Below, piece by piece: positions 1 through 7,672 of a stretch of 64,000 nt of DNA. The stretch covers positions 62,001 through 126,000 of the forward strand of contig NZ_JAJUXG010000005.1 of the NCBI RefSeq assembly GCF_021390535.1. Direction: 5' to 3'. The DNA is from Dyadobacter sp. CY312. Lineage in GTDB: Bacteria > Bacteroidota > Bacteroidia > Cytophagales > Spirosomataceae. The position numbers and the translations under genes were made by a program. Within the stretch, counting starts at the first letter, position 1. Every line of letters begins with the position of its first letter. The notes beneath the pieces are model-generated. The model did no database searches. It was not told where the DNA came from and worked only from the letters and a program-made list of their open reading frames with translations.

Positions 1-284
1 TTACCGAATGGTTTTTTGAGAGTCTTGGTAAAAATGATCTTTGGAATATTTACCATTTTCTGAGCAAAGGGAAATCTTACGTTCTCAGGTTCGAACGATT
101 CGAAGTGAGGAATGAAATCTTCTGCCATTTTTCTTCCCAATAGCAATGTGTCGGAGCTGTCGGGTAATTCATTAATGAGCTGCCAAAGTTGTTCGTCCGA
201 ACTTACAGTCCAATCAAGTTGTCCATCTGTTCTAGCAACAAATCCATCAACAGATATTTGTACTTGGAGTTTTAGTTTTCTCAT
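1..284 (-). CDS. Dihydrofolate-reductase-family (RibD C-terminal-like) protein, cut by the window edge
   Basis: The reading frame starts at the ATG at 284 on the minus strand and runs off the left edge, so only about 94 N-terminal residues are seen. The opening MRKLKLQVQISVDGFVA, a 'DTLLLGRKMAEDF' segment and the later 'KIIFTKTL' strand are typical of small stand-alone RibD-C/DHFR-like reductases common in Bacteroidota. These have a nucleotide-binding reductase fold, but their substrates are mostly unknown. It points the same way as the neighbouring minus-strand genes, but no cassette-like palindrome lies between it and the next gene. I am confident of the family but not of a function. Confidence 0.75.
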   Translation of the reverse strand, partial: MRKLKLQVQISVDGFVARTDGQLDWTVSSDEQLWQLINELPDSSDTLLLGRKMAEDFIPHFESFEPENVRFPFAQKMVNIPKIIFTKTLKKPFG

Positions 285-382
285 GGTTTTCCGTTCGATG
301 AAATGAAGGTTCGGGTATTCTGACAAAGGTATAAATGCCTGATAATGTATTGTCAAGCAGGCTTATGACTATGTAAAAACGT

Positions 383-928
383 TTAGTTTTCCTTTCGAAA
401 TGAGAAAAACATAAAAATGCCAAATGAAATTTCAATGAGCGAACCAGTTAGCAAAGAACCAAAGGATGCCACTTGCAAGAAGAACAACAAATATGCAGCA
501 AAGCCTAATATACCTCCCAAAATCCAATATAGTTTGGTACCATAAATGGAAGCAAACGTGAGATATCTTCCACCAATAATGAGCAGCATACCCTGAAAAA
601 ACCACTGAGTATGTTGCAAGGAAAGGCCCAAAGCAATTGGCATACACATGAGCATGAAAACTGTGCCCTCCATTGCCAGATTCGCAAGTGGATTTCCTTT
701 GGTGTGAGCATCCTTCAATCCAAGCACCTTGCTCACCAACATACTGATAGGATGGATAAACATGCCTCCTATCAAAAGGGACCAAACTGCCTGTTTAGCA
801 GAAAATTGATAGCAGATAATTGCTGAGATAAGCCAAACAACCCCGGATACGATGATTCCAACCGAACCATTCGTATAACCTTTACGCATATCTGTTTGGG
901 CTTGGTCAAAAGTAGTAGTCTTGTTCAT
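383..928 (-). CDS. DUF7010-like integral membrane protein
   Basis: A 181-residue protein with at least five hydrophobic segments. The first follows a short polar N-terminus (around residues 22-42) and the last ends at a basic tail (SFRKEN). The pattern 'GSVGIIVSGVVWL', then 'GGMFIHPISM' and 'KGNPLANLAMEGT', matches my recollection of the DUF7010 family of uncharacterised inner-membrane proteins. The biochemical role is unknown. It is the last gene in the attC-like array on the minus strand: an attC-like palindrome ends about 50 bases before its start, but I find no palindrome after its stop. It may therefore be either the last, incomplete cassette or an old chromosomal gene. Confidence 0.6.
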   Translation of the reverse strand: MNKTTTFDQAQTDMRKGYTNGSVGIIVSGVVWLISAIICYQFSAKQAVWSLLIGGMFIHPISMLVSKVLGLKDAHTKGNPLANLAMEGTVFMLMCMPIALGLSLQHTQWFFQGMLLIIGGRYLTFASIYGTKLYWILGGILGFAAYLLFFLQVASFGSLLTGSLIEISFGIFMFFSFRKEN

Positions 929-978
929 TGGCGTGTTTGAGTAATTTGGAGCAATTGTTGAGCTATTGTTAGCTGACC

Positions 979-1125
979 GCTAACGTTTCGGGGCTTTGCG
1001 ATGGTGGGGCAATCGAATCGGACCGCCGATGCGGCACAAATCTTCAATTTTGTACAAAAGTTGAACCGAAGAACTACCGTTGAACTTTGCAGTTTCGCCC
1101 CACTATTGCAAAACCCTTGTTATGT
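979..1125 (-). repeat. attC-like imperfect palindrome A
   Basis: Outer ends TAACG (981-985) and TTATGT (1120-1125) face each other. Inside them GGGGCTTTGCGATGGTGGGGC (about 990-1010) pairs with GCCCCACTATTGCAAAACCC (about 1098-1117). The centre (CACAAATCTTCAATTTTG and neighbouring bases) is nearly identical to palindrome B at 2205-2336, while the arms differ between copies yet stay self-complementary. Conserved ends, a folded arm structure and a position right behind a gene's stop are the marks of integron cassette sites. The terminal boxes are one base off the GTTRRRY/RYYYAAC consensus. The stop codon of the preceding gene lies inside the terminal box. Confidence 0.6.
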
Positions 1126-2193
1126 GATGTTATTTTTATTCATTATTATGAAAATTTCATTCGGGCTATATGTTATTATAATTTTTTCTTTGTACACACA
1201 TATTTCAGCCCCTTTCCAAAGTCTGTACTCAAATCTTTTGTCAAAATTATATTTTGTTGAACAAATTTCCTTTTCAATAATTCCGTCTCTTTTATTTATG
1301 ATTCCAATAAAATATTGTCCGTTTTTATTTTTCAAAAGTCCTATGATACTTTTATCATTTAGGTTTTTTAAATCTTGTATATGATACTCTTGTGTCCACA
1401 ATTTTTTACCATTTTTAATAGTGATTGCCGACAGTCTATAAACTTGTAAAATCTCGACAATAAAAAAAAGTTGGTTGTCTTCATCAAGAAGTTGTTTAGG
1501 TTCTGCTCCAACTTGTTTGTTTGTTCGCCATAAAGTCTCATTAGTTGTCAAATCAAAACAACTTGCATAAGAAGCATAAGAATTTGATAGCATTAAGTTA
1601 TTTGTAAAGATTGGCGTACTTGCAATTGCCCAACCACCAGAATATTTGAATTCATTTTCAATTTCAAGCGTATCAATATTTACTTCAATAATTTTTGAAT
1701 TTGAAGTAGATACAAAAAGTCTATTATTATGCTTTACTACTTTGCTGTCTAGCCATTTAACTCTGTATTTTTTCGATTTTATTGTTTTTCCATTTTCACA
1801 ATTTATTACTTTTATCTCTTTGTCATTGCACAAATAAATCAAATCGTCTATTATATTTATATTGGTTATCCATAATTTATACTTTATCTGCCATACAATA
1901 CTTCCGTCATTTTTGTTAAGTGCAATAATATAATTATTTGTAGTAATGTAATATTTGTTCTTGTGTAAAATAGGTTTTGAAGTAACATAGTCTCCTTCGT
2001 CTTTTAAAGAACAGTTCCATTTGACAATTTTTGTTTCAATATTTATAAGCCTTATTTCTGAGTATTTGCAAATATGTTCAGATAAATCTGGTTCAGTAAA
2101 TCTTAGACATACAAAAACATCCCCATTGTCGAGAATGGGAAAAGAAGGGTAACAAAATCCTTCGTCTATAACTATTTTTTCAGACGTTGTCAT
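1120..2193 (-). CDS. PQQ-like beta-propeller repeat protein (putative cassette gene)
   Basis: A 357-residue protein with no signal peptide, so probably cytoplasmic. It contains repeated blade-like units of the form 'IIALNKNDGSIVWQIKY', 'VINCENGKTIKSKKY' and 'SAITIKNGKKLWTQEY'. The [A/V]-x-[D/N]-x-x-[D/N]-G-x-x-x-W pattern is that of PQQ/WD-type propellers, usually used for binding rather than catalysis. The gene is far richer in A and T than the rest of the window and rich in Lys, Asn and Ile, which suggests recent transfer. It begins about 11 bases after palindrome B, and its TAA stop overlaps the terminal box of palindrome A, so the gene plus palindrome forms a compact unit like an integron cassette. 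Function unknown. Confidence 0.7.
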   Translation of the reverse strand: MTTSEKIVIDEGFCYPSFPILDNGDVFVCLRFTEPDLSEHICKYSEIRLINIETKIVKWNCSLKDEGDYVTSKPILHKNKYYITTNNYIIALNKNDGSIVWQIKYKLWITNINIIDDLIYLCNDKEIKVINCENGKTIKSKKYRVKWLDSKVVKHNNRLFVSTSNSKIIEVNIDTLEIENEFKYSGGWAIASTPIFTNNLMLSNSYASYASCFDLTTNETLWRTNKQVGAEPKQLLDEDNQLFFIVEILQVYRLSAITIKNGKKLWTQEYHIQDLKNLNDKSIIGLLKNKNGQYFIGIINKRDGIIEKEICSTKYNFDKRFEYRLWKGAEICVYKEKIIITYSPNEIFIIMNKNNIT

Positions 2194-2204
2194 TTTATAA
2201 TATC

Positions 2205-2336
2205 ACATAACGTTTTGCAGCTTGGCGAAGTGGCGGAAATCGAAGCACAAATGTTCAATTTTGCACAAAAGTTCAATCGAAGAAATACTGTTGAATTCAG
2301 CACTAAACCCGCCATTTTGCCAAACTGCTGTTATGT
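2205..2336 (-). repeat. attC-like imperfect palindrome B
   Basis: Outer ends are ACATAACG (2205-2212) and TTATGT (2331-2336). Arms GCAGCTTGGCGAAGTGGCGG (about 2217-2236) and CCGCCATTTTGCCAAACTGC (about 2310-2329) pair with a few bulges. The centre shares the string ACAAAAGTT and flanking bases with palindrome A, but the arm sequence differs from A while remaining complementary, so the structure rather than the sequence is kept. It lies a few bases after the stop of the CPCC gene and just ahead of the start of the PQQ-like gene. Confidence 0.6.
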
Positions 2337-2343
2337 ACCGTTT

Positions 2344-2622
2344 TTATAATTCGAATGGTTTCCAATTTTCGTCTCGTTCTTCGTCCTTGGTTGGCTGTCT
2401 TACATTCCTAATCATTTCTTTTTCACAGGCACCAAACTCAATGAAATTCTTTTGTCCTTGTCTAAGTGAAACGTGGTTTGCTCCACTTTCATAATTCGGG
2501 TTGTCAAATTGAATTGGGTCGTCTTCCCAAAAACAAACTTCACATATATCGTAATGCCCGTTTGGCTGTTCAGCGAATGTCTTATAGCCACAACAAGGAC
2601 AAGCAAATTTTTCTGTTACCAT
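2344..2622 (-). CDS. CPCC-type cysteine-rich small protein
   Basis: A 92-residue protein opening with FACPCCGYKTF and continuing DICEVCFWEDDPIQ. These two paired-Cys knuckles are the signature of the Cys-rich CPCC family and probably hold a zinc ion. Family members are common as accessory genes in many bacteria and have no established function. The ATG overlaps the stop of the upstream 189-residue gene by seven bases (ATGGTAA), so the two are translationally coupled. The stop is a few bases before palindrome B. Pairing with an unknown partner inside a putative cassette is compatible with a toxin/immunity or defence role, but nothing in the sequence proves it. Confidence 0.8.
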   Translation of the reverse strand: MVTEKFACPCCGYKTFAEQPNGHYDICEVCFWEDDPIQFDNPNYESGANHVSLRQGQKNFIEFGACEKEMIRNVRQPTKDEERDENWKPFEL

Positions 2623-3185
2623 ACTTTACACCAAGGTTTTTTGTTTGAAAATGTACAGTAACTTCCACCTGTCAAAGTTTTTGTGTCAAGGTCATACTTA
2701 AACTCAACCCATTCATCTGCATCGTGCATTGGATTAAATGCAAGTCCATATACCAAATTATTTTCAACTTTAATTTCAGCCAATCCGTCCCACGAAATTC
2801 TTTCTGTGTCCCAATGTGTTCCGTCAGGCTCAATAATTGTCAGGTCGATTTGGTCTTGCAAAACAAGTCTGCCTTTGCTTGCCTTAAAAATGTCTGAATA
2901 GCCAACTCCAAAAACTTCAATGGGCTTTGTGTCGTTTGGGTTCATTAAATAACAAGTTCCACAAGCAACTATTAACAAGTTTTGAGTTTTTTTAAATTCA
3001 ATAATTTGCTTTAAGTCTGTGCAACCTGGTTGAAAGTTGGCAACCCATTCTGTTCCGTCAGACTTATAAAAACGAACAGGAAAACCTTCGAAATAAAATG
3101 GCTCTCCATTGTCTGTTACAGGAACATACATTGGTCCGTAAGTCGGCAAAGAGTTTAATATTTCGTATCGTTTTTCTGTCGTCAT
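2616..3185 (-). CDS. Hypothetical soluble protein, coupled to the CPCC gene
   Basis: A 189-residue protein without signal peptide or membrane segment. Features seen include 'GFPVRFYKSDGTEW', repeated aromatic-acid strands such as 'TIIEPDGTHWDTE', and three cysteines (one in a GTCYL segment). The alternating strands suggest a small beta-propeller or beta-rich fold related to the PQQ-like product of the next cassette, but I do not recognise a named family. It starts about 30 bases after a GTTATGC junction (3217-3223 on the minus strand) and overlaps the CPCC gene. It is likely the first gene of a two-gene cassette. Confidence 0.65.
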   Translation of the reverse strand: MTTEKRYEILNSLPTYGPMYVPVTDNGEPFYFEGFPVRFYKSDGTEWVANFQPGCTDLKQIIEFKKTQNLLIVACGTCYLMNPNDTKPIEVFGVGYSDIFKASKGRLVLQDQIDLTIIEPDGTHWDTERISWDGLAEIKVENNLVYGLAFNPMHDADEWVEFKYDLDTKTLTGGSYCTFSNKKPWCKVW

Positions 3186-3216
3186 TTTGTTTTGTGTAGG
3201 GTGGTCCTAAAATGGT

Positions 3217-3245
3217 GCATAACTTGTTTATAGACGCAACTTGTG
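3217..3245 (-). other. Candidate cassette junction at the upstream end of the array
   Basis: On the minus strand the sequence reads GTTATGC (3217-3223), with the same GTTATG terminal box as palindromes A and B, preceded by a partly self-similar stretch around GCGCCCACAAGTTGCG. A related GTGTGGGCG string occurs further upstream near 3586, inside the recombinase/acetyltransferase scar. It could be the first insertion point of the array or a decayed attC. No full palindrome can be traced, so the call is tentative. Confidence 0.3.
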
Positions 3246-3410
3246 GGCGCCTTTGCAAGATTATCAATTTGAGACTGATATTCCAAATACAATGCATTGT
3301 CTTTTTTAAATGACTTATTTTCAGTGTGTTGATGTCGTTTAATGTAAGTTTTTGCCTCTCAAATAATACAAAATACGCAACTAGTTTACTCCATGGTATC
3401 AATCGAAAAT

Positions 3411-3792
3411 TTAATTTTTTAAAATCATCAGCTTGCTTACATGGGCATACTGCATGGTGGTTTTTATGTCGTTATGCCCAAGTAGCTCCTGTATCAATTT
3501 TATGTCCCCCTCTTTCGTGTAAGTGTCTGACCAGTAGCGTAACTGTGCCTCAGGCTATGAAAAGTAACTTGCACGAACAACGCCCACACATTTTGTTGTG
3601 TTAGTCCTACAATTGTAAATCCAACAATCTTGTCTTCGATTTGGCATACCCAGTCTTTGCCATATTTTGTTAGGTAATCAATGTTATCTTGTCGGGTAAC
3701 CAGGGCTGGATTTCTTAAACATTTTCTTTAACAGCCATACGAACGATCATATAATCGTCTATGTCGTTGATTTGGGCTTCTTTAAAAATCAT
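3411..3792 (-). pseudogene. Broken GNAT acetyltransferase fused to the tail of a tyrosine recombinase
   Basis: Reading the minus strand from the ATG at 3792, MIFKEAQINDIDDYMIVRM is the start of a GNAT N-acetyltransferase. A stop and frameshift follow at about 3717. The next frame continues 'NPALVTRQDNIDYL ... GKDWVCQIEDKIVGF ... VWALFVQ', still GNAT, and at about 3568 runs without a break into VTFHSLRHSYATG, the box II motif (H-x-L-R-H) of tyrosine recombinases. A further frameshift leads to 'KEGDIKLIQELLGHNDIKTT', then the catalytic-Tyr segment MQYAHVSK, ending at the TAA at 3411-3413. This is the scar of a deletion or recombination that joined two unrelated genes; neither part is functional. 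It lies directly upstream of the attC-like array and in the same orientation. Confidence 0.75.
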
Positions 3793-3816
3793 TTTTTATC
3801 GCTTTGGAACCCATGA

Positions 3817-4371
3817 TTATTTCTTCCAACCCAACACACTGGGTATTTTTTTGATAAGTGGGATTACGAAGACTTGAATTGTATAACTCAGTATTGCAAA
3901 AAAGCTGGCAATTATAATGGGTAATACTCCTCCAAATGTATAAACCAGACCGATAATAAATCCCAGGAGATATTCTGATTTATAAATAGGAACCAGTATA
4001 GCAATAATAAAAAGTGCCTGAAACATGAAACCGGAAATTTGAGAATTACCGGTTGTATAGGATATCGCCAGAATAAGTGCATATGCCAGCGAAGCTAGAA
4101 ATGGCAACAAAAACTTCCATTTTACGTCGTTACTGTCCGTTTGTCTTGCAGAGGTGATACGTTTTTTAATCCGTGTTAATAAAAAATATGACGTTAGCGG
4201 GAGTGAAAAAGCTCCCCACCAGTTGGAGATTTCTGGTAAATTTTTATTTGCAAGCAGATGATGACTCGGCACTCCTTCATGAAAGTGATCCCAAAACAAT
4301 ACGCCCAGTATTGAGGCTGTTACAACGCCAACGAAATATAGCGTTAGTCTCTGAAATGATTTTGCGTTCAT
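3817..4371 (-). CDS. Hypothetical multi-pass membrane protein
   Basis: A 184-residue protein with about five hydrophobic stretches, the first at residues 10-27 and the last two near residues 135-175, ending in a basic KKIPSVLGWKK tail. There is an extracytoplasmic His-containing segment (DHFHEGVPSHHLL). I do not recognise a family, and no catalytic motif stands out. It sits just outside the cassette-like region and could be ordinary chromosomal sequence. The start at 4371 gives a normal membrane-insertion N-terminus (MNAKSFQRLTLYFVG). Confidence 0.6.
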   Translation of the reverse strand: MNAKSFQRLTLYFVGVVTASILGVLFWDHFHEGVPSHHLLANKNLPEISNWWGAFSLPLTSYFLLTRIKKRITSARQTDSNDVKWKFLLPFLASLAYALILAISYTTGNSQISGFMFQALFIIAILVPIYKSEYLLGFIIGLVYTFGGVLPIIIASFFAILSYTIQVFVIPLIKKIPSVLGWKK

Positions 4372-4550
4372 GATGTTTGATTAGAGATGAGTCAATGGGG
4401 TTCATCAAAGTAATAAACAAGTGAACAAACTTCCATTACGCCAGGTGATGGATGGTTTATTTGAGGTACATGCGGAACTTGTAAATACTTGTGTACCTGT
4501 TGAATGGTAAGTTTCGATAGGTTTTTGGTTAGTAATGTATAGAATGATAA

Positions 4551-4720
4551 CCTTGCGCCCATTGCGTGAACCCATTGCGCCGATTGCGGTTAAATATTAC
4601 GCCTCGGAAATTTCTACCGCAATAGTCGCAATAGAAAAACGCAAAGTTCGCAAGGACCGTTTACAATTATTGACACTTGCGTCCCATTGCGTAAACCTAT
4701 TGCGTCCATTGCGGTAAAAA
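4551..4720. repeat. Pair of about 43-bp direct repeats in an otherwise empty 430-bp gap
   Basis: CTTGCGCCCATTGCGTGAAC at 4552 and following is repeated with few changes from 4677 (CTTGCGTCCCATTGCGTAAA). Both copies extend to 'GCCGATTGCGGTTAAA' / 'GTCCATTGCGGTAAAA'. Between them lies a complementary-looking stretch (ACCGCAATAGTCGCAATAG, then ACGCAAAGTTCGCAAGG), so the whole can fold back on itself. The gap from 4372 to 4802 holds nothing else I can support apart from the presumed promoter of polX. It may be a short non-autonomous repeat of the kind scattered between genes in Bacteroidota. Confidence 0.5.
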
Positions 4721-4802
4721 TGTTAGCGCTCAAAACAATCCCCTCTATTGCCATTCAATCTTAAATACTCGTACTTCGCATATCAATTCATAACCGTTTC
4801 CC

Positions 4803-6515
4803 ATGAGCAATTCCGAAATTGTCGAGATACTAGAACTTACTGCCAAACTCCTTGAACTGCATGGCGCAGATCCGAACAGGATAAAAACTTATGGCGTTGC
4901 CGGATTTTATCTGGACAAATACAAGGATGGGGAGTTACAGTACATGACTCTTGATGAGCTCACTAAATTGCAAGGAATTGGTAAAAGTACGGCGGGCAAG
5001 ATCATTGAAATTGTAAGAACCGGTACATTTCCTGAACTGGAAGAGCTTCTTCAAAACACTCCTCCCGGCGTGATGGAGATGTTCAATATCAAAGGTATTG
5101 GACCTAAAAAAATAGCGTTGCTGTGGAAAGAACTTGGAATTGACAACCTGCATGAACTGGAACTTGCCTGTCTGAACGGAAGTGTTTCAAAGGTGAAAGG
5201 TCTGGGAGGCAGCACGCAGCAAAAGATATTGGAATCGCTGGCATTTTTAAAGGATCAGGCGGGTAAACTGAGAATGGACAAAGCGGAAATGGTCGCTCAG
5301 CGCATCTCTGACGCTTTGAAACAAACGTTTGTGGAAGTACAGGTTGCCGGGGATATCAGACGGAAGTCGGAGATAGTAAGCACTGTGAAGGTTTTGGTTA
5401 AAACCGAATCGCCCGCGCTGCTGCAGGATACATTGAAGGGAATTGATTTTCTGATTCAGGATGAAAAGAATTCGTCTCCATTTGTCTGGAAGGGTAATAT
5501 ACAGGAAGCCGCGGTAGCCGTAGAAATTATTGCAGTGAGGCCGGACAGGATGGTAAATGAATTGTTTCTGGAATCGGCAGGGCAGGATCATTTGGGGCAA
5601 ACTACTGCTGCCGGCAGTACGATCTGGAAACACGCTTATTTTGGTGCAATTGATAGCGAAGAAGCGTTATACCAAAGTGCAGAATTGCCATATATCGTTC
5701 CGGAAATGCGTGAAGGAGAAGGGGAGTTTCAATGGGCTCAGAACCATAACGCCAGTGACTTGATAACCTGGGACGATCTGAAAGGGATTTTGCATAACCA
5801 CAGTACCTACTCCGATGGCCAGAATACGCTGGAACAAATGGCGTTGTTTTGCCAGGAATTAGGATTTGAATATCTGGGTATAGCTGACCACTCGCAGACT
5901 GCAACGTATGCTCAGGGATTAAAAGTGGAGGATGTACTTCGGCAACATGAAGAAATATCAGGATTGAATGCCCGTTTTGCCGCTGAAAATCCTGCCAAAC
6001 CATTTAAGATCTTAAAAGGAATTGAATCGGATATACTGGGTGACGGTTCTCTGGATTATCCAACCGAGATACTTGCCAGTTTCGATTACATTGTTGCTTC
6101 TGTGCACAGCAACCTCACCATGTCGCAGGAGAAAGCCACCGCGCGCTTGCTGAAAGCGATCGAGAATCCTTACACTACTATTTTAGGACATCCTACCGGG
6201 CGACTGTTGCTTTCCCGTGAAGGCTATCCTATTGATCACAAGGTTATTATTGATGCCTGTGCCGCCAATCGTGTTGTTGTAGAAATAAATGCGTCGCCAT
6301 GGCGCCTGGATCTTGACTGGCGGTGGATATCTTATTGCTTAGAAAAAGGTGTTTTGCTAAGCATTAATCCAGATGCACATTCAAGAGAAGGCTATTACGA
6401 TATGCATTACGGTGTAGCAGTTGCGAGAAAAGGGGGACTTACTAAAGACATGACCTTGAATGCGTTGTCTCTGGCTGAAATGGAGGCATACCTGACAAAG
6501 AGATTGGGGAAGTAG
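4803..6515 (+). CDS. polX: PolX-type protein with intact PHP nuclease domain and degenerate polymerase site
   Basis: A 570-residue protein of the bacterial PolX family (DNA polymerase X core plus a PHP 3'-5' exonuclease/phosphoesterase, thought to act in DNA repair). The order is an N-terminal lyase-like/HhH part (LQGIGKSTAGK, IKGIGPKKIALLW, VKGLGGSTQQK), then a palm region, then PHP. The palm motif that normally carries the two catalytic Asp (RR..E.V.D.D) reads IRRKSEIVSTVKVLV at 185-199, so both Asp positions (194 and 196) are Thr and Lys, and the third appears as Glu in AVEIIAV. The PHP ligands look complete: HNHSTYSDG, ADHSQT, GIESDI, ASVHSN, GHPTGR, NPDAHS. It probably acts as a nuclease and not as a polymerase. 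Confidence 0.9.
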   Translation: MSNSEIVEILELTAKLLELHGADPNRIKTYGVAGFYLDKYKDGELQYMTLDELTKLQGIGKSTAGKIIEIVRTGTFPELEELLQNTPPGVMEMFNIKGIGPKKIALLWKELGIDNLHELELACLNGSVSKVKGLGGSTQQKILESLAFLKDQAGKLRMDKAEMVAQRISDALKQTFVEVQVAGDIRRKSEIVSTVKVLVKTESPALLQDTLKGIDFLIQDEKNSSPFVWKGNIQEAAVAVEIIAVRPDRMVNELFLESAGQDHLGQTTAAGSTIWKHAYFGAIDSEEALYQSAELPYIVPEMREGEGEFQWAQNHNASDLITWDDLKGILHNHSTYSDGQNTLEQMALFCQELGFEYLGIADHSQTATYAQGLKVEDVLRQHEEISGLNARFAAENPAKPFKILKGIESDILGDGSLDYPTEILASFDYIVASVHSNLTMSQEKATARLLKAIENPYTTILGHPTGRLLLSREGYPIDHKVIIDACAANRVVVEINASPWRLDLDWRWISYCLEKGVLLSINPDAHSREGYYDMHYGVAVARKGGLTKDMTLNALSLAEMEAYLTKRLGK

Positions 6516-6547
6516 GGGATAGGACTGAGATATAACTTCCAATCGGC

Positions 6548-7372
6548 CTATTTCTCAATGGACTCCCGGATCTGCACAACGAAGTCAACTGTGACGCCAA
6601 CCAGGCTTGCGATTTTGATATCATCAAAGGCTGTTTCTTGAATCAGTGATTTTGTAAACGAAACATTTTTTTCATATTCCTTTTGACTCAGGCCTCTTTC
6701 ATGACCTTTCACGTAAAGAAAATCCTTTTCCTCTTTGAAATATTTGCTGATACTTTCCATTGCTTTCTGTGTTAAGAGCTCTAATTTACGAATTTGCGAT
6801 AAAACTCGCAATTGAACCAAATGTCTTTTTAACGTAAAATCGCTGTGGCTGGTTTCATGCACACGTTTGACAATATTGGTTACCGCATCCTTTGGGTTCT
6901 CGCTTTTAAAATCGCCAAGAATTGCAAAAACGACTTCGCCGGGATTGGTTGATTCTAGGAAAATTTGGTAATCGATATCTGCCATTACGATCATTGGAAA
7001 TTGAAACTGGTGCCTTTTTGTTTGCAACTTCAAGGGCATGGCAGGCTTGCCTTTTCCTATGTAAATGACATATTGCTCTACGGGAAGACGGTATTTCCTC
7101 AAAAGCATCAAGTCATATTCCGCCATTCTGAAAACCATTTCCGGCTCATTTGAGAGTTGTATTTCCAGATGCAGTACAAATGTATTGTTATTGACATCGG
7201 TTATTTTTCTCAATACATCAGGACGTCTTTCGCGTGTGTGCTGAATGTTGTCTTGCAACTCCTCCGAAATAACAGGTTGTATTTTTAGTAATTTTGCAAT
7301 TAACGTGGGAATTACTGCTTCAAGATTCTCTTTAAAAATTTTATCAAATTGCCCGGATTGCTTTTTTGCCAT
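6548..7372 (-). CDS. Rpn family recombination-promoting nuclease / PD-(D/E)XK transposase-like protein
   Basis: A 274-residue protein starting MAKKQSGQFDKIFKENLEAV. The segment RERRPDVL followed by 'FVLHLEIQLSNEPEMVFRM' gives the D...ExQ pattern of the PD-(D/E)XK nuclease fold in the Rpn/YhgA group. The C-terminal 'FDDIKIASLVGVTVDFVVQI' is the small helical tail usual in Bacteroidota members. The family promotes RecA-independent recombination in Escherichia coli and shows DNA endonuclease activity; many copies are spread by recombination. It stands alone and converges with polX. No inverted repeats mark a mobile element. Confidence 0.8.
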   Translation of the reverse strand: MAKKQSGQFDKIFKENLEAVIPTLIAKLLKIQPVISEELQDNIQHTRERRPDVLRKITDVNNNTFVLHLEIQLSNEPEMVFRMAEYDLMLLRKYRLPVEQYVIYIGKGKPAMPLKLQTKRHQFQFPMIVMADIDYQIFLESTNPGEVVFAILGDFKSENPKDAVTNIVKRVHETSHSDFTLKRHLVQLRVLSQIRKLELLTQKAMESISKYFKEEKDFLYVKGHERGLSQKEYEKNVSFTKSLIQETAFDDIKIASLVGVTVDFVVQIRESIEK

Positions 7373-7672
7373 ACATCTTGAGTTACCCGACCTGATAGAA
7401 ATGGTTTACACCACTCAATACGTCAAAATGAGTTGTTGGTAACAAGTGGAAACGGATCTGGTAGCCTTACATGGTTCCCAACTGGAAGGTTCAAATTCAG
7501 ATATCTTTACTTTTTAAACATCCGCTTTGCTTTAATCGCCGGAGTTATGGCAAGTATCAAGGATAATCTGGCCAAGGTCCATGGATTTTTATTGAAATTA
7601 TTTTCATTACGAATGTCCAATCCTGGTATTGCCGGTTGTCATTGGTTTTTAAACTTCTAAATATCTTACAAA
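7373..7672. other. 300-bp gap without a supported gene
   Basis: It lies between the divergent starts of the Rpn gene and the AhpD-like gene, so it should contain both promoters. I could not pick a convincing TTG/TAnnTTTG pair. An open frame of 75 codons (7433-7660) has no recognisable protein features and I do not call it a gene. Confidence 0.4.

Noticed and set aside
1001..1384. Plus-strand open frame across palindrome A and the PQQ-like gene
   Set aside because: It lies opposite a better-supported gene, and its composition reflects the palindrome and the AT-rich antisense strand.
4535..4717. 60-codon open frame in the polX upstream gap
   Set aside because: It is made almost entirely of the direct repeats and has no protein-like features.
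7433..7660. 75-codon open frame before the AhpD-like gene
   Set aside because: No recognisable motif, no clear ribosome site, and it occupies the expected promoter region.
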